A stretch of DNA of 13,790 nt, taken from the NCBI GenBank assembly GCA_016987375.1, contig PJRA01000444.1, positions 1,479,847 to 1,493,636 of the forward strand, in the 5' to 3' direction. The notes beneath the pieces were generated by a model, which was not told the DNA's origin, did not search any database, and was given only the letters and a program-made list of their open reading frames with translations. Of this stretch, positions 6,623-13,435 are shown piece by piece; the first letter of the stretch is position 1; each line of letters starts with the position of its first letter. Source of the DNA: Brachionus koreanus. Taxonomy: Eukaryota > Rotifera > Eurotatoria > Ploima > Brachionidae. The translations under genes were made by a program, and so were the position numbers.

Positions 6623-7395
6623 ATGAACCCAAGGCCAAGATCTTGCTGTGCGTACACACCAACTATCTTTGAACACTACGCAAATGTAATAACACATGGA
6701 ATAGTTATCATACCTAGCATAGTAGGAGCTTATTACTTGAATTACTACGCCAAAACACACGATCAGCATCGGTCAACTCTCATCTATGGAATTAGTCTCA
6801 TTCTTCTATTTACAGTAAGCACTCTTTTTCATCTATGCTCAATGCTCGATGTTCTGAGGTAATAAAATTCAACTATTTGATTAAAACAAAAAAAAATGAG
6901 TTTGATTTTTGAATAGAAAAACAGGATGGAAGACTTTTTTTCACTATTGTGATAGAGCTACCATTTATGTGTTCATAGCATCGAGTTATACACCATGGTT
7001 GTATATGCGCAGTCCAAACAGTTTTGTCGGTCAGTCAATGATTTATATAGTTTGGATTGGTGCAGCATTAGGCATTGCGTATCAGTTGATTTTTCATGAA
7101 AAGTACAAAATTTTAGAAATTATTTTTTATTTAATGATAGGTGTGTGTCCATCAATTGTGGTCATAGACATGGTAATTTTTTGAAATTTTTTTTTCTGAT
7201 TAAAAAATTAAGCATTTGGCTTAGGAAGATGTGTCCGGATTGAGTGAACTGGCAATAGGTGGTGCTCTGTACGTTAGTGGAGTTTTATTTTTTAAATCAG
7301 ATGGACTAATTCCGTTTGCACATGCAATATGGCATTTGTTCGTTACACTTGGTGCTTGTGTTCACTTTTATGCTGTCTATAACTACCTTCTCTAG
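6623..7395 (+). CDS. MMD: PAQR-family seven-helix protein, MMD/MMD2-like
   Basis: Three exons, 6623-6858, 6917-7172 and 7225-7395, with 58- and 52-bp GT-AG introns, give 220 residues. The sequence follows the hemolysin III/PAQR fold in the MMD (PAQR11/PAQR10) branch. The family's metal-site motifs are present: STLFH (Ser66-x3-His70), Asp91 in CDRATIY, and [10 protein letters not shown] (His197-x3-His201). [14 protein letters not shown] and [16 protein letters not shown] are near-identical to vertebrate MMD blocks. About seven hydrophobic segments are seen, near residues 22-41, 53-72, 93-108, 119-137, 144-162, 172-187 and 196-217. Vertebrate MMD proteins sit in Golgi/endosomal membranes and have been linked to Ras-ERK signalling; the role here is inferred from family only. 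ATG6623 is the first in-frame Met, giving MNPRPRSCC. An upstream short exon spliced at 6618 remains possible. An AATAAA lies at 7555-7560. Confidence 0.95.
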
Positions 7396-7939
7396 TATCT
7401 CGACTAGAAATTATTTTTTTTTAAATTGATAATGACAATTTATCTTGATTCTATGTATTTTTAACTCGATTTTCTTACCTTAATTAAATTTTTTTTCATT
7501 TAATTGATGTATGTAAAATAAGGCGTTTTAATTGATTATCTCTAGAAAATTTATAATAAATTTTGAGCTTAATTTAACTGTTAATATTTTCAGAAAAAAT
7601 TTCCTTTTATGATATTTTTAGTTGATTGATTGCAATATTTATTTGATTTTATCTAATGGGATAAAAAATTTTATTAAGCTTTTTATTTTCTCAGGTATTT
7701 TGACTAGATCCCTTTGAATTATTCATACAGGCTAGTCTAAGCCTATTCATATATTTGTATAAAGACGAAAACATCAAGTCATGCTTCTTTGGGATTCTTT
7801 TTGTCTAAAGATTGCTTTTTAATGAAACTAATTATTTGATGCTTGATGCTAAAAAATATTAAACCTTAGCCAAATATTCATAAAATGTTCCAACTGCGAT
7901 AGTGACTTTCTTCTTGTCTTGTTTCTTCGATGCTTTCTC
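7396..7939. other. PAQR 3' region and AT-rich intergenic DNA
   Basis: Contains the probable PAQR poly(A) signal AATAAA (7555-7560) and otherwise AT-rich sequence. From about 7900 a weak frame on the plus strand begins to resemble the LINE tail annotated next, but the upstream boundary is not clear. Confidence 0.4.
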
Positions 7940-8107
7940 TTTGATGGATAAGGATTTACAAAACACCAGTGAGGACCAAGTGGAGGAGTAAGGGGAGCAA
8001 AGCATCGCATTTGCTCGCAGCTAACAAAATGTGAAGCAAGGCAAAACTTTCTATCAAACCGAGTAGTGAACAAATGGAATGTGCTGCCAACGAAATTTAG
8101 GTTTTAG
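7940..8107 (+). pseudogene. LINE reverse-transcriptase C-terminal remnant, copy A
   Basis: From 7973 the plus strand reads GPSGGVRGAKHRICSQL, then SNRVVNKWNVLP, ending at a TAG (8105-8107). This aligns block by block with GPAGGIRGHLRRFTKEL and TNRVVNEWNMLPVEV of the longer minus-strand LINE copy at 8724-9540. Upstream, LQN lies in a different frame, so there is at least one frameshift or deletion. Only the extreme C-terminus of the polymerase protein is left, with no catalytic residues. The overlapping minus-strand open frame at 7849-8073 is a shadow. Confidence 0.75.
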
Positions 8108-8191
8108 AAAAAAACTTTTCATTTTAAGAGGAAAAAAATTTTTATTAGAAAAAAAAAAATTTTCAAATTTTCAAAGAATTTTCAAAAAATT

Positions 8192-8296
8192 AGACGGTGT
8201 GTTTCTAAACCCCTTTCCTCAAAATATTTGCCACAAATAGTACACTCAATTGGGTTTCGTTTATTGCCATCATCATCATAGGCATCAAGCCTGAAT
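8192..8296 (-). pseudogene. Possible zinc-finger exon fragment
   Basis: On the minus strand, a splice-acceptor-like TTTTAAAATTCAG is followed by a frame reading DAYDDDGNKRNPIECTICGK, then YFEERGLETHRLIF and a stop. CTICGKYF...RGLETH has the C-x2-C...H pattern of C2H2 or retrotransposon-type fingers, but the spacing is one residue short and the second His is missing. It lies just downstream, in the same orientation, of the IS1595-type transposase remnant, and could be a decayed C-terminal exon of that or of another element. The whole block is short, so confidence is low. Confidence 0.35.
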
Positions 8297-8368
8297 TTTA
8301 AAAAATTTGAAAATTAGTTTTGAAATGTATTTAATCCAATTAAAAAAATATAATTTACTTAATTTTAC

Positions 8369-8700
8369 TTAATAAAATTTAGCAATAGCATTCAAAATGA
8401 AATCATAGAATATTTGATCATCTTTACGGTCATCGTTTATATTATTATTGAAGCGCCACAAGTATTCGTCTTTTTAAGACTGAATGTAGAGTCTTTTGCA
8501 TCCGCGCATTTCTTTGAATTTTGATTTACAAAAATTCAATAAGCTTTCAATGCGGTTAGTTCAAGCACCTTAAAAATTTTTATGTGATCGAAAAAAAATT
8601 TAAGTGATCTATTTTGGTCACATAAAAATACAGCAGACTAACTGCGGAGCAATGCGATAAGTGCCTTGCTATGGTAGCTGTCTGATTTAACATAAACCTT
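8369..8700 (-). pseudogene. IS1595/ISXO2-type transposase C-terminal remnant
   Basis: The minus strand, ending at TAA 8369-8371, reads KDEYLWRFNNNINDDRKDDQ and then FYDFILNAIAKFY. It is preceded by TNRIESLLNFCKSKFKEMRG. This is the HTN-x-IES-x-W ... YL-x-EF-x-WR signature at the end of ISXO2-like DDE transposases found in many animals and microsporidia. A TAA interrupts the frame between the two blocks. Beyond a palindromic insert at 8576-8629, a VYVKSDSYHS stretch (about 8680-8650) resembles the upstream SD-x-x-x-x-Y region. The catalytic triad is not intact, so this is dead DNA. Confidence 0.7.
8576..8629. repeat. Small palindromic element with TGTGATC arms
   Basis: The arms ATTTTTATGTGATC (8576-8589) and GGTCACATAAAAAT (8616-8629) are inverted repeats with one mismatch; a further AGTGATC lies between them at 8603. 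It sits inside the IS1595-type transposase remnant and separates two recognisable protein blocks, so it looks like a secondary insertion. Confidence 0.55.
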
Positions 8701-8723
8701 AATAATGATAAAATATATATTAA

Positions 8724-9540
8724 TTATTTTAGTTTGAAATATATATCCAGTTTGTTTTTAAATTCATTCTTAAATTTTGCGTTAGCAACTTCAACTGGTA
8801 ACATGTTCCACTCGTTTACCACTCGATTTGTCAAGAAGCTATTTCTGTTATTATTTCTTGTCAGTTCTTTGGTAAATCTTCTTAGATGTCCTCGGATTCC
8901 TCCAGCTGGACCATTGGATGAGAGGGCGTGACTTTTAATGTACGGGTTCTGTAGATGAATTTTACTTAGACCGTTCATTATCTTAAAGGTCTCTATTAAG
9001 TCTCCACGTTCACGTCTTGTGTTTAGTGTTGTTAGTCCCAATCTTGTAAGTCTTTCTTCATATTTTAAATTTTTTAAGCTAAATACTAATTTTGTAGCTC
9101 TTCTTTGTACTTTTTCTAGGATTTTTGAATCTCTTTTGGTATAAGGGCTCCAGGCTGCTGCATATTCAAGATGTGGTCTAACAAACGAAACGTACAATTG
9201 TTTGAATGTATTTAATGACCAGCATTTGAAGGCTTGCTTTAATTGACCTAGAACTGCGTTAGCTTTGTTAGCCGCTTGTGTCGCTTGGTGTGTCCATTTC
9301 AAATCATCTGTTAAATAAATTCCAAGATCTTTTTAAATTTTTGTATTGGGAATCGGTAAGTTGTTCATTGATAATTCGATTTCATTAATAGTTTTAATTT
9401 TGAAGAACATAAATTTGCATTTGTCTTCGTTAAATTTCAATTGCCAATCGTCCGACCATTTAACAATTCGGTCAATATCTGTTTGCATCTGTTCAACATC
9501 AAGACCGTTTCTAATGATATTAAACAGTTTGATTAAGTTT
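8724..9540 (-). pseudogene. 5'-truncated LINE reverse-transcriptase remnant, copy B
   Basis: The minus strand encodes the part after the catalytic core of a CR1/L2/jockey-like polymerase: DRIVKWSDDWQLKFNEDKCK, then DLGIYLTDDLKWTHQATQAA, FVRPHLEYAAAWSPY, KVQRRATKLVF, LGLTTLNTRRERGDLIETFK and NRVVNEWNMLPVEV, ending at TAA 8724-8726. The frame is open for more than 570 bases from 9302 and extends upstream to about 9540 with a single in-frame TAA (9333-9335). The palm residues (F/YxDD) are absent, as expected of a 5'-truncated insertion. The 3' tail ending near TATCATTATTAAGG (minus strand) resembles the tail of copy C near 10665-10678. This is the best preserved of the three LINE tails. The plus-strand frames at 8734-8931 and 9346-9666 are shadows. 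Confidence 0.9.
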
Positions 9541-9567
9541 GTTGAGATGTTTGGTATATCGTTTCAT

Positions 9568-9637
9568 GATCACATAATTGGTGATCAGAGTCGATCACTA
9601 ATTCCGAGAAATGAAATTGGTCACATATTATGTGATC
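9568..9637. repeat. TGTGATC palindromic cluster
   Basis: Perfect 11-bp inverted repeats GATCACATAAT (9568-9578) and ATTATGTGATC (9627-9637). Between and beside them are GTGATCA (9581), GATCACTA (9593), GGTCACAT (9619) and CGATCACAT (9641). This abuts the 5' truncation point of LINE copy B and shares its core word with the palindrome at 8576-8629. Confidence 0.55.
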
Positions 9638-9664
9638 GACCGATCACATACTACTATAGACCCT

Positions 9665-9706
9665 AATATTAACTATTATTATTAACTATTATTATTATTA
9701 TTATTA
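9665..9706. repeat. (ATT)n microsatellite
   Basis: Imperfect TATTATTATT tract with two AACTATT interruptions. Confidence 0.8.
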
Positions 9707-9730
9707 AAACACATAGTTGGTCAAAATTTA

Positions 9731-9753
9731 AAGTCAAAGTCTGACTTTGACTT
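9731..9753. repeat. Perfect 11-bp palindrome, 1-base centre
   Basis: AAGTCAAAGTC, a central T, then GACTTTGACTT. A perfect inverted repeat in otherwise AT-rich intergenic DNA; no attached gene or element was recognised. Confidence 0.8.
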
Positions 9754-9759
9754 GAATAA

Positions 9760-10479
9760 TAAAATCACTTTATTAAACTTGTTGTTTTTAAATGACTTTT
9801 CTATTATTTCACAATTTTCTTTTCCTTTATTTTAAATATTTTTAATTGTATTTTTAAAAAATAAAAAAAAAAAGTTTTTTTCAAAATTTAAAATTCTTTT
9901 TATTTAGAAATGTTAATCTTCGTTGAGCATGATAATTTCAATTTGATCAAAAAAACTCGTTCTACCAAATTTACCATCTAATACAAAGATTTTATCATTC
10001 GAAATTAAATATCTGCACTTAAATTCCAACAATTTTCAAATGCTATCCTTCATATTTGTCGGTCTTTAGAGAATTTAATGTTTACTTATCTATTTATTAT
10101 ATAGTGAATAAATATTTTTTATTATCAAATTGTTTTATCTAAGTATCTAAATTTTTTATTTGAATATTAAAGTTTTTTTTTAATTTTTATATTAAAAAAA
10201 TTATATGTATTGATAATTGACTTGTTTCTCGAAATTTAATTGTATAATCAAAGAAAATTCGTACGCTTCTTCTTCGTAAAATTCGTATGTAAGCGTGTGA
10301 ATTTATTTTTTATTTGATATTTTAGGTTAGTTAATTCCAAAAATTTAAATAGTAAGATATATTGAATATTATAAAATTATGCATATTGAATTTTAAGTTT
10401 TTTTTGATTTTTTAGAAATAAAACTTATTTGCTGCTTGGGCTTTTTTAATTCAAATTTTTGCTAAAAAATAAAAAAGAG
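9760..10479. other. AT-rich intergenic DNA, nothing recognised
   Basis: About 700 bases with no long open frame, RNA gene or repeat that I can support. Confidence 0.4.
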
Positions 10480-10678
10480 AAAAAAAACTTGCCAAATAGA
10501 ATCTCAACATTTTGGAATCGTATACCAAGAGATGTTGTAAATTCAAAAGATATTAATATTTTTTAAGACAAATTTGACTGACTTAATTTAGAAAGCTATT
10601 ATAGTGAGCTTTAAACCTCACTTAATGTGGTTGACCCACATCATTGCTATTTATTTTTTTTGTTATTATAATTAAAGG
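10480..10678 (+). pseudogene. LINE reverse-transcriptase C-terminal remnant, copy C
   Basis: The plus strand reads NLPNRISTFWNRIPRDVVNS and then, past two stops, DKFD-LNLESYYSEL. The NR(I/V)-x-x-(F/E)WN-x-(I/L)P-x-(D/E)V block is the same C-terminal signature seen in LINE copies A and B, but it is clearly a more diverged subfamily. Stops in the frame show it is dead. The tail ends GTTATTATAATTAAAGG, similar to the end of copy B. Confidence 0.65.
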
Positions 10679-10739
10679 TGAAAATGTGCTTTAAGTAAAA
10701 AGAGAACAAAATTGGTTTGAAAAATTTAAAAAAGCTGAT

Positions 10740-11076
10740 ACAAGTTTTGTGATGAAGTAAGGGTCTCGGAAACCATCCATTATCGATCAGAATTCTCTAA
10801 ATAGGGCTGTTGATTACCATAACGGAAATTAATGGTTAGAACCATCTCAACAAGCTGTGAAAAGAGGGCGCTTTGACTAAAAGGTGATGTTGTGTGTTTG
10901 GTTGAATCTCGAAGGAGTATTACACTTTGAGCAGACTCGAGACAGTCATGCTAAAAAAACAGAATTTTATTCTTAACAATTAGAACAAATATATGCTTCA
11001 CTTCAAGCAACCTTCGATAAAAATAAATCAAAGCTCATTCTAATCAAGATAAAATTCTCTAAGAAAATGATGTACT
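10740..11076 (+). pseudogene. Mariner-family transposase remnant
   Basis: The plus-strand frame contains WLEPSQQAVKRGRFD, then KVMLCVWLNLEGVLHFEQT, EFYS-QLEQIYASLQATFDK and NKSKLILI. This is the order found in mariner transposases between the first and second catalytic Asp (QWL-x-P-x-Q ... KVMLCVWWD-x-x-G ... YSQQLDRL). TAA codons interrupt it at the WL block, before KVML and before QLEQ. The GDEKW block and the DNARPH block are not recognisable, so the enzyme is inactive. Terminal repeats and the TA duplication could not be identified. LINE copy C lies immediately upstream. Confidence 0.8.
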
Positions 11077-11250
11077 GAACTAGCATTCAAATGTTCATTA
11101 GCACTATGATCAATAAGCCTTAGTGTATAAGTCATTCAGGAGTTTAAAACATACCAAAAAATAATATTTTTTTCAAAAGCTTATTTTAATTTTTTTTTGA
11201 TGAAGAAACTGAATGACTAAGAATAAAAAAAAAGATTAATTTCATATTGA

Positions 11251-11259
11251 TTTTGTTAA
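11251..11259. repeat. Left target-site duplication of the MULE
   Basis: TTTTGTTAA immediately before GGCATAGG; an identical copy follows the right terminus at 12195-12203. Confidence 0.75.
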
Positions 11260-11440
11260 GGCATAGGATTAATTATAATAGATAAAAAGATGAAATTTAC
11301 TAGATATTATATTAAAAGATAAAAAAGATGAAATCAACTAGATAATTTTATTAACTAATAGATAAAAAGACAAAACACTTTATAAAAATATTTTTTACTA
11401 GATAAAGAGATTATTTGATAGACAAGAAAATGAAAAAAAC
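11260..11440. repeat. Left terminal repeat of the MULE
   Basis: AT-rich arm with repeated units of the type AGATAAAAAGATGAAAT...ACTAGATA. It is collinear with 748-905 in the TYW1 intron and inverted relative to about 11995-12194. Confidence 0.75.
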
Positions 11441-11460
11441 TATATAAAATAAATGACTAC

Positions 11461-11883
11461 TTATTTTTTTCTTCTTTTATTGGGTTGTCTTTCCAAGCCA
11501 TTTGTCGTATCTTTTGGTCTTCCGGGTCGTCTTTTTTGGCCAATTGGTATTGATTTGACATTTGCTGGGAATTCGAAGAGAGCAGTCCGCTCAGCTATTC
11601 CGATAACGTGTTTGCACATGTAATGTTTCGGCCATGCCATACAACTACAGCGACTTCTCTTCCAATCTTCTTCATTGAAATCAATAAAATAGATCGAGTT
11701 GAACTCTGAAACGAATTTGTCTAATCTATTCCAAGCAAGCTTTTTAATTGATGACAAAAATGCTTTACAATATTTCGAATCCAATTTCTCTCCGACGTAT
11801 GTCTCTGATTCTGAAAAGTAGTATCGTTTACCATCTATCTTTCTCGGAACTAGTCGTATTCGAAGAGTCGGTGTCTGGATACA
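11461..11883 (-). pseudogene. MULE transposase C-terminus with SWIM zinc finger
   Basis: A 140-codon open frame on the minus strand after a TGA at 11884-11886, with no proper start. It holds the SWIM motif CxCxnCxH as CSCMAWPKHYMCKH (about 11608-11649), followed by the usual basic tail IPIGQKRRPGRPKD and PNKRRKK. Upstream, IDGKRYYFSESETY and LDSKYCKAFLSSIKKLAWNR fit the region before SWIM in animal MULE proteins. The N-terminal DNA-binding domain and the DDE catalytic domain are missing, lost in the deletion that joined this fragment to the right terminal repeat. SWIM fingers bind zinc and are thought to help DNA or protein binding. TTG11784 is not a true start. Confidence 0.85.
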
Positions 11884-11994
11884 TCATTTTTCAATAGTTT
11901 TAGTAATTAAGCAATTTATTTGTAATAAAGTAATTAGTAAAGTAAAGTAAAGCAATTTGAAGAGCATTTATAACCTTTATTTGATCATTGAGTA

Positions 11995-12194
11995 ACTATT
12001 CAATTATATCTAGTGTTAATTATATCTAGTTTATTAATAAAATTATCTAGCATTTTAATTTTTTTATCTATGAATGTGTCTATTTATCTAGGTGTTAAAT
12101 TTATTATCTAGTAAATAATTTTTTTATATAGTACATTTAATACATTTTATCTAGTAAGTTCATCTTTTTATATAGTATACATTAATATTATGTG
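11995..12194. repeat. Right terminal repeat of the MULE
   Basis: The inverted version of the left arm. TTATCTAGTAAGTTCATC and the surrounding CTTTTTATATAGTA correspond to TACTAGAT and ATAAAAAGATGAA on the left. The arms are diverged, so the inner boundary is approximate. Confidence 0.7.
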
Positions 12195-12203
12195 TTTTGT
12201 TAA
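12195..12203. repeat. Right target-site duplication of the MULE
   Basis: TTTTGTTAA immediately after the right terminus (ATTATGTG); identical to 11251-11259. Confidence 0.75.
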
Positions 12204-12318
12204 TAAGCAGCTTTATTAAGACATTTGTTGTGTCGGTGTTCGGTAACTATGGTGATTGAATACCAGCTAACTATGAAAAAAAAAAAATTTGAAAATTAGA
12301 AATTCATTTTAGTTCAAA

Positions 12319-12714
12319 ATGAGCAGTTCATCTTTGTTTCGTAAACCTTTCTCGCCTAAAAAAGCGCCGCCACGAAAGGCTACGACCATTTCGCCTTTGC
12401 AAATGGACGCTGCAGAGCGAAGTAGAGAATTTATGCTTGATTATACAAACGCTCATATGCAATTAGGCTCAATTTATTTTACTTTCGATCTAGAAACGGG
12501 TGAATGGTACAATGAAATTACTGGGGAGAGTACACACATAGCAAAAAAATCCAAGAACATCACATCTAACAATAAAGAAGTGAAAAAAATTCAAAAAGAA
12601 AATCTTGTTCTACAAGAAGAGAACAATATGCTTAAGGTAAAAAATGAAATTTTGGTTGATATGATATCCGAGGTCTATTCAGAATTTAGCGAATATGATC
12701 ACTCACATGCCTAG
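12319..12714 (+). CDS. CBY1: Chibby homologue
   Basis: A single-exon 131-residue protein; human Chibby has 126. The N-terminus LFRKPFSPKKAPPRK matches the conserved TFSPKKTPPRK block. The middle LGSIYFTFDLETGEWYNE follows the Chibby pattern of a short hydrophobic strand and G-x-W. Residues 86-118 form the leucine-zipper-like coiled coil IQKENLVLQEENNMLKVKNE then ILVDMISE, matching QLEEENNLLRLKVDILLDML. Chibby dimerises through this coil, binds beta-catenin to restrain Wnt signalling in vertebrates, and works at the distal appendages of basal bodies in ciliated cells; ciliary function is the more widespread role. The C-terminus (SEYDHSHA) lacks the basic nuclear signal of vertebrate Chibby, and the 14-3-3 serine site is replaced by RKATTIS. 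ATG follows AAA, a good context. An AATAAA lies at 12770-12775. Confidence 0.93.
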   Translation: MSSSSLFRKPFSPKKAPPRKATTISPLQMDAAERSREFMLDYTNAHMQLGSIYFTFDLETGEWYNEITGESTHIAKKSKNITSNNKEVKKIQKENLVLQEENNMLKVKNEILVDMISEVYSEFSEYDHSHA

Positions 12715-12769
12715 TGTTAAATTATTTTTTCTTATATATTTTTTTTTAAATTTTCATCTAACAAATATA

Positions 12770-12775
12770 AATAAA
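12770..12775 (+). promoter_or_regulatory. Chibby poly(A) signal
   Basis: AATAAA 55 bases downstream of the TAG stop, the first such hexamer after the gene. Confidence 0.5.
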
Positions 12776-13231
12776 AATTTCAAAATTTGATAGCTATTTT
12801 TTTCTTAAATAACCATCGAAAATTAATCAGTTTAAATATTATATATAATAAAAACAATATTTTAGCACTTATTGTTCAAAATGGGTAAAAGATATGAGCC
12901 TAGAAAAATAGCAAAAAGGGTCACGTACTTCGTCGTGGTGATTTCCTTTTTTTAAAGTAAATCATAAAAAAAATTTTGCTTGGGTAAGTCATTTCCTTTG
13001 AGATAAAAGTGTTGATTTTTTAATTTTTTACAATTCCAATTCTCAAATTTTTTAACACATATTATACTTATTTAGACACTTAAATGTGTAATAAGAGTTC
13101 TAAAATTAATTAATAGTGCTCTTAAAAAAAATTAAATGGTATCTTAAGAAAATTTTTTTTTTTAATAATAAAAAAATTTATCATAAATATTTATTTCTGT
13201 TTTCTTACCGAATTTTTTTTCTAAAAATCAA
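12776..13231. other. AT-rich intergenic or 5' leader region
   Basis: Mostly empty. An ATG at 12881 opens a 24-codon frame starting MGKRYEPRKIAKRV and ending in TAA; it is GC-richer than its surroundings. It could be a short first exon, an upstream frame or the edge of an unrecognised gene, and I could not find a downstream exon that fits. The following AT-rich DNA carries the promoter or leader of the gene at 13232. Confidence 0.35.
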
Positions 13232-13435
13232 ATGGAAGATAATAGAGAGTTAGTTCAACTAGAAGATTTTCGATCAGATGAAAGTTCATCTGAATCAGAA
13301 GAAGAAATAGTGACCAATAGTAAAACAAAACAAGTTGTAGCACCAACTGAAGTTGAAAATAATGAAGAAGAAGATGAAGTTAAACAGCGAACACTGCCGA
13401 AGAAACCTGGTCGAAAACCAAAATCTAATCAATAG
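13232..13435 (+). CDS. Small acidic protein with AT-hook-like tail
   Basis: I do not recognise this 67-residue protein. It opens MEDNRELVQLEDFRSDES, has a Ser/Glu-rich stretch SSSESEEEIV, then a second acidic run EVENNEEEDEV, and ends with a basic segment PKKPGRKPK whose PGRKP core resembles the AT-hook RGRP. The composition suggests a nuclear, disordered protein with many potential casein-kinase-2 sites, but that is inference. The start ATG is preceded by CAA. Codon content is more balanced than the surrounding AT-rich DNA, which supports real coding. It may be a whole small gene or the last exon of a larger one with upstream exons near 12881. Confidence 0.6.
   Translation: MEDNRELVQLEDFRSDESSSESEEEIVTNSKTKQVVAPTEVENNEEEDEVKQRTLPKKPGRKPKSNQ

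Larger units (their letters stand above)
11260..12194. mobile_element. Internally deleted MULE with 9-bp target duplication
   Basis: A Mutator-like element of 935 bp. The left terminus, GGCATAGGATTAATTATA..., opens a terminal repeat running to about 11440. The right terminus, read inward on the minus strand from 12194, is CACATAATATTAATGTATAC... and matches it loosely through ATAAAAAGATGAA and TTACTAGATA. Both arms are built from degenerate ACTAGATAAAAAGATGAA-type units. Between them only the C-terminus of a SWIM-type transposase remains (11461-11883, minus strand). Identical 9-bp repeats TTTTGTTAA lie directly outside both ends, as expected for MULEs. The catalytic MULE domain is missing, so this is a non-autonomous deletion derivative. 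A related terminal repeat lies in the TYW1 intron. Confidence 0.85.

Noticed and set aside
7849..8073. Minus-strand open frame of 74 codons
   Set aside because: The plus strand here carries a recognisable LINE tail, and the minus-strand translation matches nothing.
8734..9666. Plus-strand open frames at 8734-8931 and 9346-9666
   Set aside because: They are antisense shadows of LINE copy B, whose minus-strand translation is clearly a reverse-transcriptase C-terminus.
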